A DNA stretch of 6,745 nt, from the NCBI GenBank assembly GCA_003565815.1, contig PXAS01000410.1:1-6745 (forward strand). Reading direction: 5' to 3'. Both the position numbers and the translations under genes were made by a program. The DNA is from PVC group bacterium (GTDB taxonomy: Bacteria > Verrucomicrobiota > Kiritimatiellia > SS1-B-03-39 > UBA6053). Under the pieces are notes generated by a model. The model was not told where the DNA came from and did not search any database. It was given only the letters and a program-made list of their open reading frames with translations. Positions 1 to 5,187 of the stretch are shown here, piece by piece (the first letter of the stretch is position 1; every line of letters begins with the position of its first letter).

Positions 1-266
1 ACTCGCGCCTCGAACTCGAACAAGAGCGCGACACCCTGCTGCGGCCCGCCGCCACGGAAGCCCGTCCTCCGGTTCAGGGACGGCTCGTCTGCACCTGCAA
101 TCAGGTCGGCGAAACCAACCTCCACAACGCCATACGCGATGCGGCGAAAGATCTGGAAATTCTCTGTTCCCACACCAAAGCGGGCACCGGCTGCGTCTCT
201 TGCCGCCCCGAAGTGCAAATGATTCTCGAAAATTTCAATCCCGAGTCCCTCCCCCTGCCCACATAA
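1..266 (+). CDS. C-terminal end of assimilatory nitrate reductase (or NirB-like nitrite reductase), BFD-like [2Fe-2S] domain
   Basis: Partial gene: only the last 87 codons are visible, read from base 3 to a TAA at 264-266. The visible part has a BFD-like (bacterioferritin-associated ferredoxin-like) [2Fe-2S] domain. A Cys-x-Cys followed by NQVGE lies at visible residues 30-37, and the second cysteine pair is in TKAGTGCVSCRPE (residues 58-70, Cys64 and Cys67). This four-cysteine module is typical of the C-terminus of cytoplasmic assimilatory nitrate reductases (NasA/NarB type) and also occurs in NirB. There it passes electrons towards the catalytic centre. The stretch before it (residues 1-26, rich in Glu, Arg, Ala and Pro) looks like a linker. 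The catalytic part lies outside the window, so nitrate versus nitrite reductase cannot be settled. The CxCNQVGE form and the domain's position at the very end favour nitrate reductase. It is the only clearly metabolic gene here and marks the left edge of the accessory region. Confidence 0.72.
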   Translation, partial: SRLELEQERDTLLRPAATEARPPVQGRLVCTCNQVGETNLHNAIRDAAKDLEILCSHTKAGTGCVSCRPEVQMILENFNPESLPLPT

Positions 267-318
267 ACTCATGCCCGCAAACAAATGAAGCTCCGCGATC
301 TGTCGCAACGCAAGTCAT

Positions 319-352
319 TTGAGAAGGAGTAAAACACCTGTTTCAATGTTTG
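319..352 (+). repeat. Dispersed intergenic repeat, copy A (degenerate)
   Basis: Contains GGAGTAAAACACCTGTTT (326-343). It aligns without gaps to the copy at 3204-3237 at roughly 25 of 34 positions. The best-kept core is GGAGTAAAA-ACCTGTT followed by an AT-rich tail. It lies between the nitrate reductase stop and the restriction-modification operon. The core overlaps the TAA of a 15-codon reading frame (285-332) that I do not regard as a proven gene. Confidence 0.45.
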
Positions 353-374
353 CAGAATAATCGACCATCCCAAT

Positions 375-395
375 TTGTGCGACAATGTCGCACAA
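375..395. repeat. 21-bp interrupted palindrome (9-bp arms) upstream of the restriction-modification operon
   Basis: The arms are TTGTGCGAC and GTCGCACAA, separated by AAT; all nine positions pair. It lies 110 bp upstream of the methyltransferase start and immediately before repeat copy B. It contains the half-site GCGACA/TGTCGC, which also makes up the palindrome at 3240-3258. It could be an operator for a dimeric regulator, a hairpin part of the repeat family, or a remnant of one. It has no T-tract after it, so it is not a standard terminator. Confidence 0.6.
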
Positions 396-418
396 GAGTA
401 AAATACTGGTGCATAGAG
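396..418 (+). repeat. Dispersed intergenic repeat, copy B (strongly degenerate)
   Basis: GAGTAAAATACTGGTGCATA matches the repeat core seen at 6720-6740 except for small insertions, deletions and substitutions. It follows directly on the palindrome at 375-395, just as the other copies sit beside palindromes. On its own the match is short; it is called because four such copies occur in intergenic DNA of this window. Confidence 0.35.
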
Positions 419-457
419 TGCGCCTGGCTGTCCACCAGTCGTTTATTTTTGCATCCA

Positions 458-494
458 CTGAAAAATCAACTTGCAGACCACTATTATGTATAGT
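458..494 (+). promoter_or_regulatory. Probable promoter of the restriction-modification operon with overlapping inverted repeat
   Basis: The best sigma-70-like pair is CTGAAA (458-463), an 18-bp spacer and TATTAT (482-487, five of six consensus bases). This puts the start of transcription about 12 bases before the ATG at 506. The -10 overlaps a short inverted repeat, ACTAT (480-484) and ATAGT (490-494), that could let a regulator or the methyltransferase itself limit expression. No clear Shine-Dalgarno sequence precedes 506, which fits a very short leader. The assignment is by eye; TATAGT at 489-494 is a competing -10. Confidence 0.35.
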
Positions 495-505
495 ACCATA
501 AGCCA

Positions 506-2191
506 ATGTTACCTGCCGTCCAACCTGAATTTCCTATTGTCAATGACATGATCCTGCCTTCGGTGTCACTTTTGGCCAATGCCCCGGCAGATTCGCGGGG
601 CGAAGTGTTCACCAAACCCGAAGTCGTGGAGTTTATGCTGGATCTGATTGGCTGGACTGCGGATTGTATCCAAGATCCCATGCGCTTGATTGAACCCTCC
701 TGCGGAGAGGGCGATTTTCTTTTGACCGCCATTAACCGTTTGCTTGAAGCGCATCGGCGTCACCCGCTGGTGGCGTTGAAAGGGATGATCCTTGGTGTGG
801 AAATCAACAAACAGGCCTTCGAAGTCGTGCGGGAAAAAGTTGAAAGCCGACTGGTCCGGGAAGGCTTCGGATGGACAGAAACCCAATCCCTCTTGGAGGC
901 CTGGCTGATTCAGGGGGATTTTCTGTCCACCCCGATCAGTGGTGGCTTCTCACACGTGGTCGGCAATCCCCCCTATCTGCGCTTGGAGGCTCTGCCACGG
1001 GAGCTGATGCAATACTACCGGCGACAGTTCGCCACCATGTACGACCGCTCGGATCTGTACGTGGCGTTTTTTGAGAAGGGCTTGTCCCTTTTGGAGAAAG
1101 AGGGGCGCCTGGGATTTATCTGTTCCGACCGCTGGATGAAAAACAAATACGGGGGGCCGTTGCGAAAATGGATCGCGGAGAACTACCATTTTGAAAGCTA
1201 TATCGATTTCTCCAATTGCGACGCCTTCCACTCCGATGTCACCGCATATCCGGCCGTGACCATTATTCGAAACGCACCAAGCGGCACCACCCGGGTGGTG
1301 CGGAAAACCGATGTGAATCTGTCTGAACTTTCCAGCTTGAGCCGATCCCTGCTGGCGGATTGTGAAGACGATCGAATTCTGCAACTGGGTTCTATCGCGG
1401 CTGGAAATGCCCCGTGGCTGCTTACCAGCGGGAAACGTCTGGGCATCGTGCAACATCTGGAGGAGGCCTTTCCCACTTTGGAGGAAGCCGGATGCAAAGT
1501 GGGCATCGGCGTGGCCACCGGCGCCGACAAGGTCTTTATCGGGTCGAACGACGATCTTGATGTGGAACCGGAACGGAAACTCCCCTTGATCACCCGGCGC
1601 GACCTCCGCGATCATCGTATCCACTGGCGGGGCAGCTATGTGCTGAATCCTTTCGCCGAAAATGAAAACGGTCTGGTGAATCCGGAAGAATTCCCTCGAT
1701 TCAATCAATATATCCTCCGACATCGCGAGGCGATTCAACGACGCCATGTCGCAAAAAAAAATCCAAACGCTTGGTTCAAGACCATCGACAGGATCACGCC
1801 CTCGTTGCTCCATCGGCCCAAACTGCTGATTCCAGACATCCAAGGAAACCCGCAAGTCGCCTATGACCCGGGTGAATACTATCCCCACCACAATTTGTAC
1901 TTCATCACCTCGGACTCTTGGGATCTGGAGGCCCTGCAAGCCGTTTTACGAAGTTCGCTGGCCAAAGCCTTCATTGCCACCTATTCCCTGCGAATGCGCG
2001 GGGACTATCTTCGGTTTCAGGCCCAATACCTGCGTCGAATCAGACTCCCCAATTGGAGGGATGTCCCGGAGGATTTGCGGAGAACACTGTCGCAATTGGC
2101 CCATTCCGGGGAGGATGCGGATCTGAACGAAGCTGTCCGCACTCTCTATGGACTCACACAACATGACTGGAAGAGCTTGATCACGGAGTAA
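506..2191 (+). CDS. Type II DNA adenine-N6 methyltransferase, PaeR7I/XhoI-type (predicted CTCGAG)
   Basis: This 561-residue SAM-dependent DNA methyltransferase is predicted to methylate the exocyclic amine of adenine and to protect host DNA from the endonuclease encoded next to it. The SAM-binding motif I is EPSCGEGDFL (residues 63-72). The acidic motif II region is GVEIN (97-101), and QGDFLS (136-141) follows. The catalytic motif IV is NPPY (154-157), the form used by amino-methyltransferases. RLGFICSDRWMKNKYG (about 191-206) fits the helix after the core seen in Eco57I-like enzymes. The half after about residue 290 would hold the target-recognition domain. The ATG at 506 is the first in frame; a second Met at codon 15 (548) is possible because residues before RGEVFTKPE look poorly conserved. 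The specificity is inferred from the neighbouring endonuclease family, not read from this protein. No control (C) gene is visible. Its TAA lies inside GGAGTAAAAAACC, the same 13-mer as in the dispersed repeat at 3211-3223. Confidence 0.9.
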   Translation: MLPAVQPEFPIVNDMILPSVSLLANAPADSRGEVFTKPEVVEFMLDLIGWTADCIQDPMRLIEPSCGEGDFLLTAINRLLEAHRRHPLVALKGMILGVEINKQAFEVVREKVESRLVREGFGWTETQSLLEAWLIQGDFLSTPISGGFSHVVGNPPYLRLEALPRELMQYYRRQFATMYDRSDLYVAFFEKGLSLLEKEGRLGFICSDRWMKNKYGGPLRKWIAENYHFESYIDFSNCDAFHSDVTAYPAVTIIRNAPSGTTRVVRKTDVNLSELSSLSRSLLADCEDDRILQLGSIAAGNAPWLLTSGKRLGIVQHLEEAFPTLEEAGCKVGIGVATGADKVFIGSNDDLDVEPERKLPLITRRDLRDHRIHWRGSYVLNPFAENENGLVNPEEFPRFNQYILRHREAIQRRHVAKKNPNAWFKTIDRITPSLLHRPKLLIPDIQGNPQVAYDPGEYYPHHNLYFITSDSWDLEALQAVLRSSLAKAFIATYSLRMRGDYLRFQAQYLRRIRLPNWRDVPEDLRRTLSQLAHSGEDADLNEAVRTLYGLTQHDWKSLITE

Positions 2192-2212
2192 AAAACCGCC
2201 AAGTAGCCGAAC

Positions 2213-2938
2213 ATGGATTACACCGACGACATTAAAAAAGCCGTTCGCGCTTACTGGCGGGCCAAAAATTCCGCCTGGAAAAAGAATCAGGGTGGCACCC
2301 GCGTGGACCAAGGTAAACGAGGAGCTGCGACCGCAGGAAAAAACTTGAATGGATTTTCCGAGATGCTGGAAAGAGTGGTCAAAGCTGAGGTCGGTTCGAA
2401 AGTTGAGATGCATCGAAACAAGGCCGGGCTGGTACTGCCAGGTCACTTCCGTCCCAGCAAACAATGGGATATTGTGGTCATGCATCAGGGCCGACTCCTC
2501 GCCGCCCTCGAACTGAAATCCCTGGGCGGCCCCTCGTTCGGTAACAATGCAAACAACCGATGCGAGGAGGCCTTGGGTTCGGGTTATGACTTCTCCGTGG
2601 CCCAACGGGAAGGCCTGTTTGGCGCGGGTGCGAACCCCTTCATTGGATATTTCATTTTGGTGGAGGACGAGGAAAATTCGCGCAGGCCCGCGGTCCGGGG
2701 CAATCCCTCCATTCATTTCCAAAACGACCCCATTTTCAAAGCGGCTTCTTATCAAGAACGTATGCGAATACTTTGTGAACGCATGGTACAGGAACGACTC
2801 TATACCGCCGCCGCCACACTCGCGACACTACCCACCGCCAAAAACACCGGAACTTACAACGATTTCTCTCGGGACACCTCTCTCAACAAACTCATTGCCA
2901 TATTCGTGGCTACACTGAAAATAGAAGTGGACGTTTGA
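2213..2938 (+). CDS. Type II restriction endonuclease, PaeR7I/XhoI family (predicted CTCGAG)
   Basis: A 241-residue endonuclease, about the length of PaeR7I and XhoI. The family-defining block is clear: HFRPSKQWDIVV (78-89), then LLAALELKS (95-103), then GPSFGNNANNRCEEALGSG (106-124). The PD-(D/E)xK catalytic residues are most likely Asp86, Glu100 and Lys102, which bind Mg2+. The conserved GNNxNNRxEE stretch belongs to the same family. FIGYFILVEDEE (143-154) and the YQERMRILCERMVQERLY helix (170-187) also match the family layout. Known members recognise CTCGAG and cut after the first C; transfer of that specificity here is inference. I found no CTCGAG by eye in the window, which is uninformative at this length. 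The gene starts 21 bases after the methyltransferase stop on the same strand with no clear Shine-Dalgarno sequence, so it is probably translated from the shared transcript at a lower level. No truncation or lost catalytic residue is seen. Confidence 0.9.
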   Translation: MDYTDDIKKAVRAYWRAKNSAWKKNQGGTRVDQGKRGAATAGKNLNGFSEMLERVVKAEVGSKVEMHRNKAGLVLPGHFRPSKQWDIVVMHQGRLLAALELKSLGGPSFGNNANNRCEEALGSGYDFSVAQREGLFGAGANPFIGYFILVEDEENSRRPAVRGNPSIHFQNDPIFKAASYQERMRILCERMVQERLYTAAATLATLPTAKNTGTYNDFSRDTSLNKLIAIFVATLKIEVDV

Positions 2939-3203
2939 ACGGGGAACTCCACAATTAAATTCCCGTCCTCCGAATCCTGCGACAGCTTCGACACCGGCTC
3001 AAGCAAACGTGTCGGCACCACCAAATGATAGACCTCCACTTCTTTTTTTCAATCCATTCCAGCGTGGGCATATCCCGCCAAACCCCTCACCCCGCCCCCG
3101 GTTCTTCGCCTTTTCAAGGCCAGGGCAGGGAAACCATCCCTTCCGACGCTCGGAATAGCCAAAAAATTCGCTTCCGAGCGTCGGAAAGAAATAAAGATGC
3201 TTA
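2939..3203. other. Non-coding spacer after the restriction-modification operon
   Basis: No convincing gene is seen. A 61-codon frame on the - strand (3039 to 2854) starts with GTG right after a stop and runs into the end of the endonuclease gene; it resembles nothing I know. A small hairpin, GCCTT-TTC-AAGGC, lies at 3108-3120, and two TTCCGA-type palindromes lie at 3141-3186. No classical stem plus U-tract terminator for the restriction-modification operon is evident directly after 2938. Confidence 0.5.
3141..3186. repeat. Pair of 15-bp palindromes that are reverse complements of each other
   Basis: TTCCGACGCTCGGAA (3141-3155) and TTCCGAGCGTCGGAA (3172-3186) are each interrupted palindromes (TTCCGA/TCGGAA, 3-bp centre). 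Together they form one perfect 15-bp stem with a 16-nt AT-rich loop. They could act as a factor-independent or bidirectional transcription stop between modules, or be hairpin parts of the neighbouring dispersed repeat. A similar TTTCCG/CGGAAA stem precedes the repeat copy at 6712. Confidence 0.6.
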
Positions 3204-3237
3204 TTGCTCGGGAGTAAAAAACCTGTTGCTATATTTC
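3204..3237 (+). repeat. Dispersed intergenic repeat, copy C (contains extended -10-like sequence)
   Basis: Shares 30 of 34 positions with 6712-6745; the last 17 bases, ACCTGTTGCTATATTTC, are identical. The tail has TGCTATATT, an extended -10-like element, and TTGCTC stands 20 bp upstream as a poor -35. The copy lies 2 bp before the 19-bp palindrome into which the IS inserted. It may be a promoter unit, a REP-like mobile repeat, or a module boundary; the sequence alone does not decide. Confidence 0.65.
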
Positions 3238-3239
3238 TT

Positions 3240-3258
3240 GTTGTCGCTACGCGACAAA
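3240..3258. repeat. Left 19-bp target-site duplication of the IS (palindromic target)
   Basis: GTTGTCGCTACGCGACAAA is repeated exactly and in the same orientation at 5030-5048, immediately outside each end of the IS. The core TTGTCGC-TAC-GCGACAA is a 7-bp-arm palindrome. The off-centre TAC and the flanking G and A are the same in both copies, as expected of a duplicated target rather than of inverted IS ends. Nineteen base pairs is longer than the roughly 9-13 bp usual for IS4-type elements. Confidence 0.75.
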
Positions 3259-3275
3259 CTGGAGTTTGGTTTTTT
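3259..3275 (+). repeat. Left terminal inverted repeat of the IS
   Basis: CTGGAGTTTGGTTTTTT, matched over all 17 positions by the complement of 5013-5029. It directly abuts the target duplication ending at 3258. Confidence 0.85.
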
Positions 3276-3280
3276 TTCTG

Positions 3281-4732
3281 CTAAGCAGTTGCTGCAAATA
3301 AAGAACTTGCGAGGTTGGGTTTGTATTTAACCGACTTCGTGTCCGGAGACTTTGCGTTAACGAAGTCGGTTAAATGCTCCCGGTGTATGGCTTCGGCCCA
3401 GAGTTCACGTCTGAGTTCGTTCACAAGGTCGAGGGTGGAAGCTCTACTTTTCTTTTTCGGGTTTCTCCAGAGGGGAGCTGGTATCACGTTGGGTTTGCCT
3501 GCCCAGCCATATGCGTGGATCGCGGCAAGCTGTAACATCGCGTAGGCCGCGACGGCAGAGGCGGGCACCGACCACGCTGATTCCGGATTGCGGACCTGCG
3601 CCTCCCCAACGCCCAAAAGCGTTTTCTCGTCACGGTGATTCACTTCGATGTCCCACCTCCAGATGTAGTTTTGCAACACCTCCTTCAAAGCGAGTGTCGG
3701 ATCGGTGCAGATCAAGTACGCCGGTTGTGTGTAGGCGCGGTTTCCTCCCGGCCCTTTGCGGGGGATGGCTCGGATGATCACCAACCTGAGATCCATTTCC
3801 CCCGCCTTTCTCCACCGAACCCTTTCCAGGGTTTTGATTTGAAAGGTCCGCATTTTTCCGGAGGCAAAGGCCCTGACTTTTTGCCAAGGGATGGTGGGGT
3901 CTTTGCGGATTTGTTCCGGAGTGGGCAGATCCTTGCCGTAAAATCGTTTCCTGCCTTTTGGAGACTGATGCTCCGGAAGCGCATTGAGACGGGCGTCTTT
4001 TCGGATACGCCCGATCAGCGTGGTGCTTTCGGGGAGGTTTCGCAACATGCGCCCGTTGGTGTAGCTCCCGTCAACCACCAGACGAAGGAGGCGGGCCTCA
4101 CGCTCCGCCTGAATGGTGTGGAGCGTCTGAATGGCGATTTGGTTGAGGTTGCGCTGTTTCATGGCCTCTTTGTAGTCCGCCCATTTTTCCGCGGACTCGT
4201 TTTTTCGTGGCTTTCTGGGCGTGGAGGCATCCACAAAAGCAATGGGCACCATGCGGCCCTCGCCCTTCGCATTGGGAATGCAGGCGGAAAACTGGATCAT
4301 ACGCTGTGCCCAGACGAGATTGACGTTGAACGCGGGACCCAAGGGATCTTTGCGATAAGAAGCCCCGGGAATGCACCGTCCGGTTTTGCGGAGGATCGTG
4401 TCGTCCAGCGCGATGACCAGAGGGGATTGGTTGGCGTTGAGTTCCTCGATGTTATCCCGGATTCCCCTGAAGAGCACGTTGGGGTCGACACGTTTCTTGG
4501 CATAGAGATCGTAATGGGCGGTCCAATCGGCGAACTGGGCGCCGTGGGTGGTGATCAACGAAGTGATCGTGTGGCGGCCCAGGCAAAGCAACTGGGCAAG
4601 CAAATGGTCATGGTACCTTTTCGCGCAGATTTCGGAAGTGGCGGATGCGGGGCCGAATTCATCCCACAAAGCTTCCCATTGGTCTACGAGCGGAGAAGTT
4701 TTTTTTAATCGTGACCGGGGATGGAGGCACAT
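3281..4732 (-). CDS. IS4-like DDE transposase
   Basis: Catalyses excision and insertion of the surrounding IS. From the ATG at 4732 it has 483 residues. The first catalytic Asp is in VIALDDTILRKTG (Asp110 or Asp111) and the second in LRLVVDGSYTNGR (Asp221). The Glu is in YIWRWDIEVNHRDEK, where Tyr356, Arg359, Glu363 and Lys370 fit Y-(2)-R-(3)-E-(6)-K exactly; this is the IS4-group signature. The frame stays open upstream to an ATG at 4930. Those extra 66 residues are a Ser/Thr/Arg/Pro-rich shadow of the AbrB-like ORF and have no Shine-Dalgarno site, so I reject that start. The ATG at 4732 also lacks one. Transposase-like sequence begins almost at the A8 tract where the frames meet, so slippage there, giving a fusion of about 537 residues, is a real alternative. 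The C-terminus overlaps a 16-bp inverted repeat (3325-3375). No internal stop is present. Confidence 0.85.
   Translation of the reverse strand: MCLHPRSRLKKTSPLVDQWEALWDEFGPASATSEICAKRYHDHLLAQLLCLGRHTITSLITTHGAQFADWTAHYDLYAKKRVDPNVLFRGIRDNIEELNANQSPLVIALDDTILRKTGRCIPGASYRKDPLGPAFNVNLVWAQRMIQFSACIPNAKGEGRMVPIAFVDASTPRKPRKNESAEKWADYKEAMKQRNLNQIAIQTLHTIQAEREARLLRLVVDGSYTNGRMLRNLPESTTLIGRIRKDARLNALPEHQSPKGRKRFYGKDLPTPEQIRKDPTIPWQKVRAFASGKMRTFQIKTLERVRWRKAGEMDLRLVIIRAIPRKGPGGNRAYTQPAYLICTDPTLALKEVLQNYIWRWDIEVNHRDEKTLLGVGEAQVRNPESAWSVPASAVAAYAMLQLAAIHAYGWAGKPNVIPAPLWRNPKKKSRASTLDLVNELRRELWAEAIHREHLTDFVNAKSPDTKSVKYKPNLASSLFAATA
3325..3375. repeat. 16-bp perfect inverted repeat inside the 3' end of the transposase gene
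   Basis: The arms ATTTAACCGACTTCGT (3325-3340) and ACGAAGTCGGTTAAAT (3360-3375) pair at all 16 positions around a 19-nt loop. In the transposase frame they encode part of HLTDFVNAKSPDTKSVK. Hairpins near IS ends can block transcription entering from outside or end the transposase message. Here it is unusual because it is coding, and the tail after it looks like an addition to the domain. Confidence 0.8.
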
Positions 4733-4895
4733 GGGGCCGATGGGCGATGATGTTGGCCTTGTCCTCGATGATCCACTCGATGATTTCTCCCTTTTCAAAT
4801 TCCATGGCTTCGGCCACGGCGGTCGGGAAGTTGATGTAATACTGGTCCGCGCTTTTCTTGCGGGAGATGAGCTGAACTTTGGTTGGGTATCCCAT
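4659..4895 (-). CDS. Small AbrB/MazE-like (SpoVT-AbrB fold) protein encoded in the IS, upstream of the transposase
   Basis: A 78-residue ORF. The stretch TKVQLISRKKSADQYYINFP followed by VAEAMEFEKGEIIEWIIEDKANII resembles the swapped-hairpin DNA-binding fold of AbrB, SpoVT and MazE-type antitoxins (a short basic strand, an I-x-x-P-x-x-V turn, then a G-E-x-x-E-W strand). The ATG at 4895 has a good Shine-Dalgarno site (AAGGAG, 7-nt spacer). An earlier in-frame ATG at 4979 would read through the 20-bp palindrome and has no such site, so I prefer 4895. It would bind DNA, plausibly the palindrome at 4929-4948 or the IS ends, and so repress or help transposition. The ORF overlaps the transposase by 74 bases in another frame. 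An A8 tract near its 3' end could join the two. The fold call rests on pattern, not on a search. Confidence 0.65.
   Translation of the reverse strand: MGYPTKVQLISRKKSADQYYINFPTAVAEAMEFEKGEIIEWIIEDKANIIAHRPHVPPSPVTIKKNFSARRPMGSFVG
4699..4706 (-). promoter_or_regulatory. A8 tract at the overlap of the AbrB-like ORF and transposase: candidate frameshift or slippage site
   Basis: Read on the - strand the sequence is GATTAAAAAAAACTTC. In the small ORF it is decoded as Ile-Lys-Lys-Asn; in the transposase frame as Leu-Lys-Lys-Thr. Loss of one A in the transcript (A8 to A7) would join residue 65 of the small ORF to the transposase. A simple -1 ribosomal shift would not give this frame, so transcriptional slippage fits better than the classic A6G type of shift. 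Confidence 0.4.
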
Positions 4896-4928
4896 GAGAA
4901 GACTCCTTTGGTTTGGGGTTCGCATGAC

Positions 4929-4948
4929 ATCTAGCATATATGCTAGAT
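4929..4948. promoter_or_regulatory. 20-bp perfect palindrome upstream of the IS genes: probable operator
   Basis: ATCTAGCATATATGCTAGAT is perfectly self-complementary and lies 34-53 bases before the ATG at 4895. On the - strand TTGTTG (4960-4955) stands 16 bp before TATGCT (4938-4933), so a weak promoter would overlap it. This is a natural site for an autoregulator, such as the AbrB-like product encoded just downstream. Confidence 0.6.
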
Positions 4949-5012
4949 ATAAATCAACAAGAAAATCCCATGTATTCAAGGGAATCGAAAAAAAACTAGC
5001 TCACAAAACTAG

Positions 5013-5029
5013 AAAAAACCAAACTCCAG
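5013..5029 (-). repeat. Right terminal inverted repeat of the IS
   Basis: AAAAAACCAAACTCCAG, the exact complement of 3259-3275, directly next to the second target copy starting at 5030. Confidence 0.85.
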
Positions 5030-5048
5030 GTTGTCGCTACGCGACAAA
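5030..5048. repeat. Right 19-bp target-site duplication of the IS
   Basis: Identical in sequence and orientation to 3240-3258 and directly abutting the IS end at 5029. Removing the IS and one copy would restore repeat copy C followed by one palindrome and then the DNA leading to 5188. Confidence 0.75.
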
Positions 5049-5136
5049 GAGGCTGGAATCGGGATATATGTGGATAAGAATGCAGATTCCGCTCTTCTGC
5101 AAGGAATGTTGGAGGCGACAAGTCGTCGATTTTCCT

Positions 5137-5164
5137 TTGACCCCGGGGCAACATAGGTGATAAT
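5137..5164 (+). promoter_or_regulatory. Probable sigma-70-type promoter of the Panacea-like gene pair
   Basis: TTGACC (5137-5142), a 16-bp spacer and GATAAT (5159-5164) is a good match, and it places the transcript start about 17 bases before the GTG at 5188. The spacer holds CCCCGGGG (5141-5148). Just upstream is a short interrupted palindrome, CGAC-AAGTC-GTCG (5116-5128), which shares the GCGACAA half-site with the IS target and could be an operator for autorepression. The rest of 5049-5136 shows only weak inverted repeats. Confidence 0.6.
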
Positions 5165-5187
5165 GGAGAAACGACTTAGGTAAACCC

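Larger units (their letters stand above)
3259..5029 (-). mobile_element. Complete IS4-like insertion sequence, 1771 bp, inserted in a palindrome
   Basis: The ends are perfect 17-bp inverted repeats: CTGGAGTTTGGTTTTTT at 3259-3275 and its complement at 5013-5029. A 19-bp direct repeat flanks them (3240-3258, 5030-5048). Both genes inside are on the - strand: a small AbrB-like ORF near the right end and the transposase running to 22 bp from the left end. The DDE residues with a Y-(2)-R-(3)-E-(6)-K motif place it with IS4-type elements; IS701 and other IS4 relatives are alternatives. Terminal repeats, target duplication and transposase are all intact, so the insertion is probably recent and may be active. 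It separates repeat copy C from the genes starting at 5188. It does not interrupt a recognisable gene. Confidence 0.88.

Noticed and set aside
282..321. Terminator for the nitrate reductase gene (CAAATGA and TCATTTG, 26 bp apart)
   Set aside because: Only a 7-bp AT-rich stem with a long loop and no T-tract.
285..332. 15-codon frame ending in GAG-TAA within repeat copy A
   Set aside because: Too short and without a clear ribosome site; more likely chance or a remnant.
267..505. CRISPR array
   Set aside because: Two degenerate copies of the repeat with unequal spacing and no further units; no cas gene in the window.
950..1939. Long open frame of 329 codons on the - strand
   Set aside because: It lies wholly within the methyltransferase gene, which has clear motifs on the + strand. 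The product is a shadow with no recognisable domain.
2854..3039. 61-codon - strand frame after the endonuclease gene
   Set aside because: GTG start immediately after a stop, overlap with the endonuclease 3' end, and no resemblance to a known family. A gene remnant is possible but not supported.
3635..4708. Open frame of 357 codons on the + strand
   Set aside because: It is antisense to the transposase, whose catalytic motifs are clear on the - strand; a product of codon bias.
4733..4930. N-terminal extension of the transposase to the ATG at 4930
   Set aside because: Ser/Thr/Arg/Pro-rich low-complexity shadow of the AbrB-like frame, no ribosome site, and a start inside the palindrome.
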